In this document: positions 15,864 through 23,684 of the stretch, in pieces
Layout: every line of letters begins with the position of its first letter
How positions within the stretch are numbered: the stretch's first letter is position 1
Source: SIRX01 sp965213905
Lineage (GTDB): Bacteria > Actinomycetota > Rubrobacteria > Rubrobacterales > Rubrobacteraceae
Length of the DNA stretch: 64,000 nucleotides
Assembly: GCA_965213905.1 (NCBI GenBank)
Contig: OZ243922.1
Coordinates: 1,426,001 to 1,490,000, forward strand
Reading direction: 5' to 3'
Program-made: the position numbers and the translations under genes
Notes under the pieces: generated by a model
Database searches by the model: none
What the model saw: the letters and a program-made list of their open reading frames with translations, nothing else
What the model was told of the DNA's origin: nothing

Positions 15864-15947
15864 ATGTCGTATTGGTGTTTTGTTCGAGAAAGGTCCGCTA
15901 TCCGGGCCCGTTGCGGGTATCCGGGCAGACTCCCGGATTGGCGATAA
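15864..15947 (+). CDS. Possible 27-codon leader ORF before the first SARP gene
   Basis: ATG 15864 follows GGAGAGGAG closely and reads 27 codons (MSYWCFVRERSAIRARCGYP...) to a TAA at 15945, 10 bases before the proposed SARP start. Composition is unremarkable. Support comes mainly from the parallel with the 22-codon ORF before the second SARP gene; it could be chance. Confidence 0.25.
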   Translation: MSYWCFVRERSAIRARCGYPGRLPDWR

Positions 15948-15957
15948 GGCCGGGCGC

Positions 15958-16809
15958 GTGAGCGTCGTCGCCGCAACTTCGGAGAGCCGGGAGCCGGCCT
16001 CACCCGGTCGAGAATTTGGGGTGGACGGCGGGGACCGCGCTGCAGGGTTGCGGGGCTGTTTCTTCGGTAGCTTCGTGGTGTACAGCGGGAGAGAAGCTGT
16101 GTACCTGGGTCAGAACAACAAAGCTATATCCATTCTCAAATGTCTTCTGGCCCGGGGGGGACGTCCGATCTCCCAGGACCTGCTGATAGGATGGTTGTGG
16201 CCGGAGTCGAACACCAGAAAAGCCCGCTGGTCCTTAAACTCCACCATCTACTCTTTGCGCCGAACCCTGGAGAAATCTTCTTCCGCGCTTTCTCGCGAAT
16301 CGGTTCTTTTGGAGAAAGGCCACTACCGGCTCTCGCCGGAAGTCAGGGTATCCACCGACGTGGAGGAGTTCGACGCCTGGTACGAGCGCGGAAGGTTATT
16401 GGAGAAGTCGGGGCAAGAGCCGGAGGCGGTTTCGGAGTACGAAAAGGCCGTCGAGATCTACCGGGGGGACTATCTGGTGGAAGACCTCTACGAAGACTGG
16501 ACGGTCATCGAGCGCGAGCGCCTGATCAACGACTACGTGGACATCCTGGACCGGCTCGCCACCTATTACAGGCGAACCGGCCACTACCGAGAAGCCATAG
16601 ACAGCCGCTACAAGTTGCTCAAAAAAGACCGGTACCACGAAGAAAGCTACCGGGCCCTAATGTATTGCTACGACCACCTCGGTCTTCGGGGGCGGGCGCT
16701 ACACCAATACCAACTGTGCGAACGGACGCTAGAAAGTCTGTACGGAACCACCCCCGCGCCGGAGACCCGCGCCCTCTACGAAAAACTCCTCGGCGGCAAC
16801 GAAGGTTGA
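15958..16809 (+). CDS. SARP/BTAD-family transcriptional regulator (first copy)
   Basis: The protein has an OmpR-type winged-helix DNA-binding domain (GCFFGSFVVYSGREAVYLGQNNKAISILKCLLA ... RKARWSLNSTIYSLRRTLE) followed by a bacterial transcriptional activation domain of TPR-like helices (STDVEEFDAWYERGRLLEK to ETRALYEKLLG). In actinobacteria this architecture activates secondary-metabolite or stress genes. No histidine kinase, ATPase or biosynthetic cluster is attached. From GTG 15958 it is 283 aa; a TTG at 15853 would add 35 residues of low-complexity sequence. It is over half identical, by eye, to the C-terminal part of the second SARP gene at 18.4 kb, so the two are paralogues. Confidence 0.85.
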   Translation: MSVVAATSESREPASPGREFGVDGGDRAAGLRGCFFGSFVVYSGREAVYLGQNNKAISILKCLLARGGRPISQDLLIGWLWPESNTRKARWSLNSTIYSLRRTLEKSSSALSRESVLLEKGHYRLSPEVRVSTDVEEFDAWYERGRLLEKSGQEPEAVSEYEKAVEIYRGDYLVEDLYEDWTVIERERLINDYVDILDRLATYYRRTGHYREAIDSRYKLLKKDRYHEESYRALMYCYDHLGLRGRALHQYQLCERTLESLYGTTPAPETRALYEKLLGGNEG

Positions 16810-16884
16810 GTTCAAAATCCGGTTCGCATCCGACAACTCGTACAAAGGCCCACGCGCCGGCCGCCAGACTATTCTACGTTGCAA

Positions 16885-17511
16885 CTACCCCGAATCTGTT
16901 TCGCCTCCGCAGTCCTTCCGCGAAATCTTTCGTCGTTCTGTTCTGGCGCCCCAGGCTCCCCCGAAAGCTCCTCCGACGAACGGGATGAAGATCAGGGCGA
17001 GAACGCCGGAGGCCGAAAATATGGAGGCGAGGCTCTGGCGGGTTTCGCTCGGAAGTTCAGGCAGTGTTACGCCGCTGAGGTTTTCCACCAGGCTAACCCC
17101 GATCACGAGCCCGAAGAGCATCAGGGCCAGGGTGGCGGCCAGGGCCAGTAGCGGCACCATAAGGCCGTGCCTGACACCGGAGCGCCCCGCCATCCTACCC
17201 GCCACGTAGCCCCCAACCAGAAAAGCGGTAAAGACCGTAGCCAGAAAGCCCGCCCGTTCTAAACTCCTAACGGCGTTCGTATCGGAACCGTCCTGGTCGA
17301 AGCCCGCCGCGATAAAGCCGCTGGCGATGCTGCTGAGAACCAAAGCAGCACCCATCATCGCCAGCCAGCCGAACAAAACGCTGGTGTAATTGGCCGTCAA
17401 AAACGCGTCCACTACATTGTTCTTACGTTCTTCGCGTAGAGACAAATCAGCCCGCGAACCCGGCTGCTCTTTGTTATCTCGCGTAGCCACCTGTTTATCC
17501 TCTTCCGACAT
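16885..17511 (-). CDS. Membrane protein, four-helix YrzE/TIGR04086-like (first copy)
   Basis: This 208-aa protein has a hydrophilic N-terminus (about 35 residues) and four hydrophobic segments (about 43-70, 90-108, 115-142, 165-190). The second carries AFLVGGYVAGRMAGRSGVRHGL, shared almost word for word with the membrane protein at 26.2 kb (AFLVGGYVAGRMAGHHGLKHGL), so they are paralogues. The arrangement resembles small YrzE/TIGR04086 membrane proteins of unknown function. A strong AAGGAGG lies 6 bases before ATG 17511. Confidence 0.8.
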   Translation of the reverse strand: MSEEDKQVATRDNKEQPGSRADLSLREERKNNVVDAFLTANYTSVLFGWLAMMGAALVLSSIASGFIAAGFDQDGSDTNAVRSLERAGFLATVFTAFLVGGYVAGRMAGRSGVRHGLMVPLLALAATLALMLFGLVIGVSLVENLSGVTLPELPSETRQSLASIFSASGVLALIFIPFVGGAFGGAWGARTERRKISRKDCGGETDSG

Positions 17512-17641
17512 GGTCGTCCTCCTTTTCGGGTATACAAATCTTCTGCTGCCCTTACAAGCCTCGCCGGGTCCGGGTTAAGAAACTCCCGGAAGGAAGGCCA
17601 AACCGAGAAGGCCTGACCCTCCTTCCGGTCCCCTGCCGGGC

Positions 17642-17836
17642 TCACTGCTCTTCGAGCTTGCTCTTGACTCTGTTTAGTGCTTTGTTCACGATCTCTTTGC
17701 CCTGCTGCTTCTCTTTCTCCAAACTATCGCCGGGATTTCCCTCGCCGGAATCTTCCTCGACGTGCCCGGTTTCCGACTCCCGGGTTTCCTCGTCTTTCTC
17801 CGGGTCTTTCTCCGGCCGGTTTTTCTCTTTCGCCAT
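17642..17836 (-). CDS. Small highly charged hypothetical protein (64 aa)
   Basis: Starting at ATG 17836 after GAAAGGA, the product is almost entirely Glu, Lys, Asp and Arg in the first 45 residues (RPEKDPEKDEETRESE), then a basic amphipathic helix (KEIVNKALNRVKSKLEEQ). It is probably disordered with a C-terminal helix. Lysine/glutamate-rich small proteins of this type are often stress proteins (CsbD or hydrophilin-like), but no family motif is clear. It lies upstream of the membrane protein on the same strand, 130 bases away. Confidence 0.6.
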   Translation of the reverse strand: MAKEKNRPEKDPEKDEETRESETGHVEEDSGEGNPGDSLEKEKQQGKEIVNKALNRVKSKLEEQ

Positions 17837-17938
17837 AGGCTGTCCTTTCTCTAGGGTGTTTTGCGAAGTCTGCCGCTGTATACGAGGGTTTCGGGTCTTC
17901 GCGTACGACTCGTTCGTGGAAATTGTTTCTCCTTCCAC

Positions 17939-18249
17939 TGTTTTCTTTTATTGCAAATCAGATCAAACCAGCCAATGATGAACCGCCGGTGAATCCCCGG
18001 TGAGCTGTGAAGCTTTTGCCACTCCCGGGTTCTTATTGGATTCTCCGCATCTGGGTGCGGAGCCGATAGTAAAACGGACTGTGCGTACTCCTTTTTGGGC
18101 AAGATCTAATGTAATCCGGCAAAGATAAAGTTCTTTCCGGCGGTTTGCTACAAATTCATTCCTAATTCATCGTCTTCTGGTCAAATAAGCAAGGGTGAAC
18201 CAGTAACATCTGTCGCCGGTCCACACATCAGGCGGACGCATAGTGACGC
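17939..18249. other. Intergenic region upstream of the riboswitch
   Basis: About 310 bases without a supported gene. A 7-bp stem (CTCCGCA / TGCGGAG, around 18044-18063) and GC-rich repeats of CCGGTGA (17988-18004) suggest structured RNA, but I cannot match a family on either strand. The right end, AT-rich at 18140-18190, probably carries the promoter of the riboswitch transcript. Confidence 0.35.
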
Positions 18250-18328
18250 TGTGATAAAGGCAACCCCGTCGTGAGGCGGGCACGCAAAGCAATGGGCCTC
18301 TAGTGAGGCAGCCAGGCTACCAAACAGC
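18250..18328 (+). ncRNA. Cyclic di-GMP-I riboswitch (GEMM) aptamer
   Basis: The stretch has the GEMM-I landmarks in order: AAAGGCAACC, a CCCG/CGGG stem, the invariant CACGCAAAGC (18281-18290), a GGGCCTC-TAGT-GAGG hairpin with a short loop, then CAGCCAGGCTACCAAA. These correspond to the P1/P2 junction, the tetraloop-receptor stem and the P3 stem that bind c-di-GMP. It lies about 40 bases before a strong ribosome-binding site and a short ORF coupled to the second SARP gene, so c-di-GMP probably sets expression of that regulator. Confidence 0.87.
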
Positions 18329-18351
18329 GGTGGGGCATAGAGTGCTCCACC
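18329..18351 (+). promoter_or_regulatory. Expression-platform hairpin of the c-di-GMP riboswitch
   Basis: GGTGGGGCA-TAGAG-TGCTCCACC directly follows the aptamer, with one G-T pair. There is no T-run. It ends 8 bases before AGAGGAGGAAGG, the ribosome-binding site of the 22-codon ORF, so translation control is more likely than termination. Confidence 0.6.
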
Positions 18352-18368
18352 CTTAGAGAGGAGGAAGG

Positions 18369-18437
18369 ATGCGTCCTTACGCCACACCAACACGTCTTGC
18401 TCTGAATTACTTCAAAGCTCTGGGTAACCGACGATGA
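18369..18437 (+). CDS. 22-codon leader ORF coupled to the second SARP gene
   Basis: ATG 18369 sits directly behind AGAGGAGGAAGG, the best ribosome-binding site in the area, and encodes MRPYATPTRLALNYFKALGN plus two arginines. Its TGA (18435-18437) overlaps the SARP ATG (18434) as ATGA, while the SARP start has no ribosome-binding site of its own. Ribosomes finishing this ORF would restart on the SARP gene. The c-di-GMP riboswitch lies immediately upstream. The peptide itself has no known family and may serve only for coupling. Confidence 0.6.
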   Translation: MRPYATPTRLALNYFKALGNRR

Positions 18438-19801
18438 ACAATGCGGAACACGAGGGCTCGATACAGCGGTTCTCAAACGAGGGTTTGCCGGCCACGAACG
18501 AGGAAGCAGTCTCCCGCGCTTCCGAAGAGGACGGTTCGGGCTCGTACAGCAAGTACCAGTACCAGACACCGGACGCGGACGACCTCGAACGGGCGTTGGA
18601 CGCGGCCCAGCGGGGGGTGGATCGATTTTTCTTCATTTCCTTCGCCTGGGGCACGGGCAACGCTCTCGCCGATAGATACGATTACGAGCAGGCTGCCAGG
18701 TTCTTCGAGCGCATGTTGCAGGCTGCCACGAAGATGGAGGAACTTTTTTTGGTCGAACTGTCGCGCGTGGCCCGGGACCTGTGTGACGCGCTCCTAGGTG
18801 AGAACGCGGCGGAGAAAGACTTACATCTGGCCCGTCAGAGGTTAAACCAGAGCCTGTTTCAAGTGGACGAAAAAGACATTGATCTCGCCCAAGATGCACT
18901 CCACGCGAACCGTAAAGCTCTTTCTCCGGTCAGAAACCTAACTGTAACTCCTCCCGTGGATCCGGCGGCTTCACTGCCTACCGTACTACCCACGACAGAG
19001 AGCCGGGGAGCGCCGGTAGACCCCGGTGTGATCGACCTGCGGGTGTGCTTTTTCGGGAGGTTCGAAATCTGCTACCGCGATGAAAGCTTGTCCCTGGGAC
19101 AAAACAATAAGGCGCTGGCAATCCTCAAATACCTGTTGTCCCGCAAGTCCAAATCCGTATCGCAAGACTACCTGATCGAGTGGTTGTGGCCCAACTCAGG
19201 GCTCAGGAAAGCCCGCTGGTCGTTGAACTCGGCGATCTACAGCCTGCGCAGTACTTTGGACGGGGAGCTTTCTTCCGCGGCCACTTCGGGTTACGTCCTG
19301 CTCAAGTCCGGCTACTACCATCTGGCGCCGGAGTTGCGGCCGTCATCAGACGTAGAAGAGTTCGACGCCCATTACGAGCGCGGGCGGTTGCTGGAGAAAT
19401 CCCGGCAGCCGCTCCAGGCTATCGGAGAGTACGAAAAAGCCCTCGAACTGTACAGGGACGAGTATCTGATCGAGGACCTGTACGAGGACTGGACCATGAT
19501 CGAACGCGAGAGGTTAGCCAACTCGTACGTCGACATGTTGAACCGGGTCAGCCGTTACTACGCGGAAAACGGGCAACCCCAGATGAGCATACAGGTTTGC
19601 TACCGACTCCTCAAAAAAGACCCTCTCCACGAAGAAAGCTACCAACTGCTAATGCGATGCTACGCCCGGCTCGGCCTCCGGACCCGGGCACTACACCAAT
19701 ACCAATTGTGCGAGCAGATATTGGAACGCCAGTACGGCATGGAGCCCTCGCCGGATACCAGAGACCTCTACAGGAACCTCTTGCAAGGCGAAAGTATCTA
19801 A
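18434..19801 (+). CDS. SARP/BTAD-family transcriptional regulator (second copy), c-di-GMP-riboswitch controlled
   Basis: This 455-aa protein carries a unique N-terminal region (1-190; a helical segment around 50-155 with ADRYDYEQAARFFERMLQA) that may sense a partner, then the same winged helix (RVCFFGRFEICYRDESLSLGQNNKALAILKYLLS, about 198-231; KARWSLNSAIYSLRSTL) and BTAD/TPR region (DVEEFDAHYERGRLLEK to DTRDLYRNLL) as the SARP gene 1.6 kb upstream. It should activate target genes by binding DNA near promoters. The start lacks a ribosome-binding site and depends on the coupled 22-codon ORF; a c-di-GMP riboswitch lies before that. Targets are unknown. Confidence 0.88.
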   Translation: MNNAEHEGSIQRFSNEGLPATNEEAVSRASEEDGSGSYSKYQYQTPDADDLERALDAAQRGVDRFFFISFAWGTGNALADRYDYEQAARFFERMLQAATKMEELFLVELSRVARDLCDALLGENAAEKDLHLARQRLNQSLFQVDEKDIDLAQDALHANRKALSPVRNLTVTPPVDPAASLPTVLPTTESRGAPVDPGVIDLRVCFFGRFEICYRDESLSLGQNNKALAILKYLLSRKSKSVSQDYLIEWLWPNSGLRKARWSLNSAIYSLRSTLDGELSSAATSGYVLLKSGYYHLAPELRPSSDVEEFDAHYERGRLLEKSRQPLQAIGEYEKALELYRDEYLIEDLYEDWTMIERERLANSYVDMLNRVSRYYAENGQPQMSIQVCYRLLKKDPLHEESYQLLMRCYARLGLRTRALHQYQLCEQILERQYGMEPSPDTRDLYRNLLQGESI

Positions 19802-19930
19802 GGGTTTCTACGCCGTCCGTCGAGGTTTGCGGCACGGATCACGCCGGATTCATCGGCGTCTCATAACCGCCTGGTTTTATAGAAGCTAGAGAAAAATCCA
19901 GGGCAAAACGTCGGACCGGAGGCAAATCCT

Positions 19931-20074
19931 ATGACGCTACAAGATGTTTATAAAAGCTTCAAGAAAGCTTTCGGAGTTGCCCACAAAACGGTTTCTCCAG
20001 CCGTTTGCGCAAGGAAAAGACGGATGCCGCAGATCGGCGGAAGTTTATTGGAAAGGAACGGCGGCCGCTTATGA
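19931..20074 (+). CDS. Small ORF (47 aa) coupled to the DUF2254 gene
   Basis: ATG 19931 follows CGGAGGCAAATCCT, a good ribosome-binding site, and reads 47 codons (MTLQDVYKSFKKAFGVAHKT...), a basic, helix-prone peptide. Its TGA (20072-20074) overlaps the ATG of the DUF2254 gene (20071), and that gene has no clear ribosome-binding site of its own. This supports translation of the small ORF, at least as a coupling leader. No family is recognised. Confidence 0.45.
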   Translation: MTLQDVYKSFKKAFGVAHKTVSPAVCARKRRMPQIGGSLLERNGGRL

Positions 20075-21579
20075 AAAGACCGCGCTCGAAAAGCCCCTTC
20101 AAACTGTCGAAGCTAGAAAGGGACGCTTCCGGCGGATGGCTCAGGCCCACCTGGAGGACGTTGAGATCCAGCTTCTGGTTTCTCCCCGCTTTGGGGACGG
20201 TGGGCGGTTTCGCCCTGTCGTGGTTTACCCGGTACCTGGATCAGAACCGGAGTGAACTTTGGGGCGAGTTGCCGTTCGTCTTCTCCGGCGGCGCCACCAA
20301 CGCCTACTACGTGCTCTCCGCGGTAACGGGGAGCCTCATAACCGTTATAGCGACTTCTTTCTCTCTGACCCTCGTCATACTACAGCTCGCTTCCGGCCAG
20401 TACTCGCCCAGGCTGCTCAAGAGTTTTACGGCGGATAGCTCGGTGCAGTTGGCCATAGGAACCTACATCGCGACCTTCGTGTACTCCTTGATGATCCTCA
20501 TGTTTATGTACACGCCCAGGGGCGACGACGTAACGTTGTTCATACCCGTGATCTCCTTGACCGTGACGATCACGCTGGCGATGGTCTGTGTGGCGGTTTT
20601 GATCTACTTTATCCAGCACATCTCGAAGCTCGTCCAGTCTTCGACCATCGTCCGAATGGCCCAGAACGACACGATAGAAGCTATAAGCAAGCTCAAGAAC
20701 CTGGACGACGCCCCGATAGAAGCGTTGGACCCGCTGGAAGACCCTACGCTGGAGGACCTGGTTTCCGGTAAACCGCTGGTGGTCCGGTCGAGAAAGACCG
20801 GCTACATCCAACGCCTGGACGTGGATTCCATCGCACGTTCGGTGGCCGTCGGAGGAGAGACGGTCGTTATAGAAGTCTTGTTCGCCCCGGGACATTTCGT
20901 CGGCGTCGGACTACCTCTGGTAAAAATCTGGTCCACCCGGCACATCCGCCTGTGCCCGGACGGCCGGAGCCAGATACTGCGGGCCTTCAAATTCGGACCG
21001 GAGCGTTCTTTCCAACAAGACTTTCCCTTCGGGCTGCGCCAGCTCTCCGACATAGCCCTCAAAGCCCTCTCACCCGGGGTCAACGACCCCACCACCGCCA
21101 TGCAGGCTATTGACCGCCTGGAGGCTATCTTCGTTGCCCTGGGCGCAAAGGCGCTGCCTTCCCGCCTGAGAGAGCGCGACGTCAACGGCGCCCGGGTGCT
21201 GGTAAAGGTCAACCACCCGGGCTTCAAAGACAACGTGGGGTTGGCCTTCGACCAGATCCGGCGCGCCGCCTTTGCCGGAGGAGAGGTCGCTGTTCTGGAG
21301 AGGTTGATCGAGGCGATAGAACGCTCTTTTCTCGCGAACGCCGTCCCCGAACGTCAGCGCGTCTTGTGGCAGCAGGTCTTTACCGTGGCCCGTATGGCCC
21401 CCCGGCAACTTCCGGACCCAAACGACGCCGCGAACCTCGTCCGGCGGGCGGTGGAAGCCGGGGCAAAACTCGACATAGACCAACACCCGGGGATGGAGTC
21501 GGATTTTCGCAAGCTAATTCACATCTTCGAGGGGATCGAAGAGACCGTGGAGGACACGTTTTGGAATCAACCGGTATAG
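20071..21579 (+). CDS. DUF2254 membrane protein
   Basis: From ATG 20071 the protein is 502 aa. The N-terminal half has about four membrane segments (SFWFLPALGTVGGFALSWF; a region with GSLITVIATSFSLTLVILQLASGQYSPR; ATFVYSLMILMFMY; ISLTVTITLAMVCVAVLIYF), and the C-terminal half is a soluble domain with RQLSDIALKALSPGVNDPTTA. The ASGQYSPR and LSPGVNDPTTA stretches are signatures of DUF2254 proteins, whose function is unknown but which look like channel or transporter-type membrane proteins. The start is coupled (ATGA) to the preceding 47-aa ORF. Two further membrane-protein genes follow on the same strand. Confidence 0.85.
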   Translation: MKRPRSKSPFKLSKLERDASGGWLRPTWRTLRSSFWFLPALGTVGGFALSWFTRYLDQNRSELWGELPFVFSGGATNAYYVLSAVTGSLITVIATSFSLTLVILQLASGQYSPRLLKSFTADSSVQLAIGTYIATFVYSLMILMFMYTPRGDDVTLFIPVISLTVTITLAMVCVAVLIYFIQHISKLVQSSTIVRMAQNDTIEAISKLKNLDDAPIEALDPLEDPTLEDLVSGKPLVVRSRKTGYIQRLDVDSIARSVAVGGETVVIEVLFAPGHFVGVGLPLVKIWSTRHIRLCPDGRSQILRAFKFGPERSFQQDFPFGLRQLSDIALKALSPGVNDPTTAMQAIDRLEAIFVALGAKALPSRLRERDVNGARVLVKVNHPGFKDNVGLAFDQIRRAAFAGGEVAVLERLIEAIERSFLANAVPERQRVLWQQVFTVARMAPRQLPDPNDAANLVRRAVEAGAKLDIDQHPGMESDFRKLIHIFEGIEETVEDTFWNQPV

Positions 21580-21651
21580 GTCTGTTCGGGTGGGTTCAAC
21601 CCTACGAAAAGAACGTGAGATTTAAAAAGCCTACTGAAAAGGAGACCCGCT

Positions 21652-22806
21652 TTGGCTAGTGCATTAAAAGGTAGAGACTTACTCCGGACGGTTCTATTGA
21701 TCATATTTCTCGTCGCCTTGGCGTATTTTTTCCCATACCTTCCGCTCTTTCTGCTGATGGTACTGGTGGCGGCGCTGGTCGCGATCTCGCTCTCCGATGG
21801 TGCCTTACTCTTGGAGAAGCTGGGAATTCCGCACAAGTGGGGCGTCACGATAACCTTGCTCTCGGCGGTGCTCTTGTTTATGGGCGTGGGCCTGGTGCTT
21901 TCCTCACCGTTCTACCAGGCGCTCAAAACGTTCCTGGATTCCCTTCCACGCAACGAGCAAGACGCCCTGCCCTTCTTCAAGGATTTGCTAGAAGCGCCCC
22001 TGTCAAAAACTCCCCTGCTCAGCACGGATTTCTTCAGCACCATGGGTCAGTGGTTCGCCGAGAACGCCGCCATGTTCGACTTCAACCTGCCGGCGCTGTT
22101 TCCGCCGGTGGGCACGCTGGTCTGGCAGTTGTTGGGTGCCCTGATCATCTTTATGGTCTTGCTCGCGACCGGGGTCTACATCGCGATGACGCCTATCTCG
22201 CTGCTCAGGATCTTTCTCCGTTTGTTGAGTAAGGACAACCGGGCGCGGGCGCTCAAGATCATAAACGACTTGTACGAAGGACTCCACGCCTGGCCGATAG
22301 CGACGCTTTTGTCCATGGTGGCCGTCGGGATAATGACGAGCACGGCTTACTGGCTTTTGGGCTTGCCGTCCGCGCTACTGCTGGGCGTGGTCGCCGGTCT
22401 CCTAGAGGTGATCCCGTATTTCGGGGCGGTGATCGCCGCCATCCCGGCCGTCATAGTCGCAATTAGTATTTCGCCGACACACGTATTTTTGACCCTCATC
22501 GTCATAATCGTGGTCCAGACTATAAACCGCAACATCATCATACCGGCCGTCATGTCCAAAGTGGTGGACGTACACCCGGCGGTGGTCGCCATATCGGTTA
22601 TTCCTATCTACTGGATCTTCGGCATCTTCGGGATCTTTCTGGTCGTTCCGATCTGCATCGTGGGCAAGGTGCTGGTACGGAACTTGTGGATAGAACGACC
22701 CAGCCGAACCAGGAGGGAGAAACGCAAGGAGGGTGTGACCATCTCGGAAGAATCGCAAGAGACAAACGGCAACCTGTCGCAGCGTGTCTCCGTGACCGAG
22801 AAATAG
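21652..22806 (+). CDS. AI-2E family (PerM/YdiK-type) transporter
   Basis: This 384-aa integral membrane protein has seven to eight hydrophobic segments and the hallmark region LGLPSALLLGVVAGLLEVIPYFGAVIAAIPAVIVA (about 230-265), followed by VQTINRNIIIPAVMSKVVDVHPAVVAISV, both diagnostic of the AI-2E/PerM exporter family. Members export autoinducer-2 or other small solutes or exchange Na+/H+; the substrate here is unknown. TTG 21652 is the start because AAAAGGAG lies 8 bases upstream. The C-terminal 35 residues are hydrophilic. Confidence 0.88.
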   Translation: MASALKGRDLLRTVLLIIFLVALAYFFPYLPLFLLMVLVAALVAISLSDGALLLEKLGIPHKWGVTITLLSAVLLFMGVGLVLSSPFYQALKTFLDSLPRNEQDALPFFKDLLEAPLSKTPLLSTDFFSTMGQWFAENAAMFDFNLPALFPPVGTLVWQLLGALIIFMVLLATGVYIAMTPISLLRIFLRLLSKDNRARALKIINDLYEGLHAWPIATLLSMVAVGIMTSTAYWLLGLPSALLLGVVAGLLEVIPYFGAVIAAIPAVIVAISISPTHVFLTLIVIIVVQTINRNIIIPAVMSKVVDVHPAVVAISVIPIYWIFGIFGIFLVVPICIVGKVLVRNLWIERPSRTRREKRKEGVTISEESQETNGNLSQRVSVTEK

Positions 22807-22826
22807 CAGAGAGGATTCCCGGCTAC

Positions 22827-23627
22827 ATGTCCGATTCAAAGACGGCAAAAAAGATCTACCACGACATAACCGAGGATGGAAAGATGAACCTCGAACGGGC
22901 CAGCCTGGGGCTCGCGTTCAGCGGTTTTGCGGCCGGGTTGAACATATCTTTCGGCGCGGTGGCGATGTTCAGCGTGGCGGCCACGACCGGCGGCGTCGGC
23001 CTTACGGCGATGGCTATATATCCGTTGGGGTTCCTGATCGTGGTCCTGGGCCGCGCCCAACTGTTCACCGAAACCACCGTAATACCGGTAACGGTGGTGC
23101 TGCAGGAGAGAGAGCGAAAGCGCCGGTACCTGCTCGACTTAATGCGGCTGTGGGCGGTAGTTCTCTCGGCCAACATTTTGGGAGCACTGGTCGCCGCCGC
23201 GGCCCTTTCTTACACGCAAGTCCTGGACTCCCGCGCTTTCGCACTGCTCCTCGGCGAGGTAGAGCACAAGATGGAGAGCAGCTTTATCGAGATAGCACTC
23301 TTCGCCGTTTACGGCGGCTGGGTCGTGGCGCTGATGGCCTGGCTGGTGGCGGCCGCCCAGGACACCATAGGCCGGGCGTTCGTTATCTGGGTTACGGCCA
23401 TCCTGATACCCGCCGGGGCGCTGCCGCACAGCGTAGCTGGGTCTTCTGAGGTCCTGATCGGGGTGTTCGCCGGCAAGGTGCTGGTAACGGAGTACCTATG
23501 GAATTTTCTGGTCCCCGTCGTGCTCGGCAACACCATCGGAGGAGTGTTTCTGGTCTCTATTCTCAACTACGGCCAGGTCGTGGGCTCGGATAAAGACACG
23601 CCTCTTATAGGAAAACCGGACGAGTGA
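22827..23627 (+). CDS. Formate/nitrite transporter (FNT) family protein
   Basis: From ATG 22827 the product is 266 aa, the usual FNT length. It has six hydrophobic segments, with GLAFSGFAAGLNISFGAVA and LGFLIVVLGRAQLFTETTVIPV near the N-terminus and NTIGGVFLVSILNYGQV at the C-terminus, all typical of the FNT fold. FNT channels pass formate, nitrite, hydrosulphide or lactate with protons. The divergent ELFTENT loop (here AQLFTETT) matches the FdhC/YfdC-like subgroup. It lies 20 bases after the AI-2E-type gene, so the two are probably cotranscribed. Confidence 0.88.
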   Translation: MSDSKTAKKIYHDITEDGKMNLERASLGLAFSGFAAGLNISFGAVAMFSVAATTGGVGLTAMAIYPLGFLIVVLGRAQLFTETTVIPVTVVLQERERKRRYLLDLMRLWAVVLSANILGALVAAAALSYTQVLDSRAFALLLGEVEHKMESSFIEIALFAVYGGWVVALMAWLVAAAQDTIGRAFVIWVTAILIPAGALPHSVAGSSEVLIGVFAGKVLVTEYLWNFLVPVVLGNTIGGVFLVSILNYGQVVGSDKDTPLIGKPDE

Positions 23628-23684
23628 GACCGGAGGCAAAAAGAATGAAGAACGAAACGAATTCGGATAGGAGAAACGGATATT

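Noticed and set aside
17988..18063. Possible cobalamin or c-di-AMP riboswitch
   Set aside because: CCGGTGA repeats and a 7-bp stem are present, but the diagnostic core elements of either family are missing on both strands.
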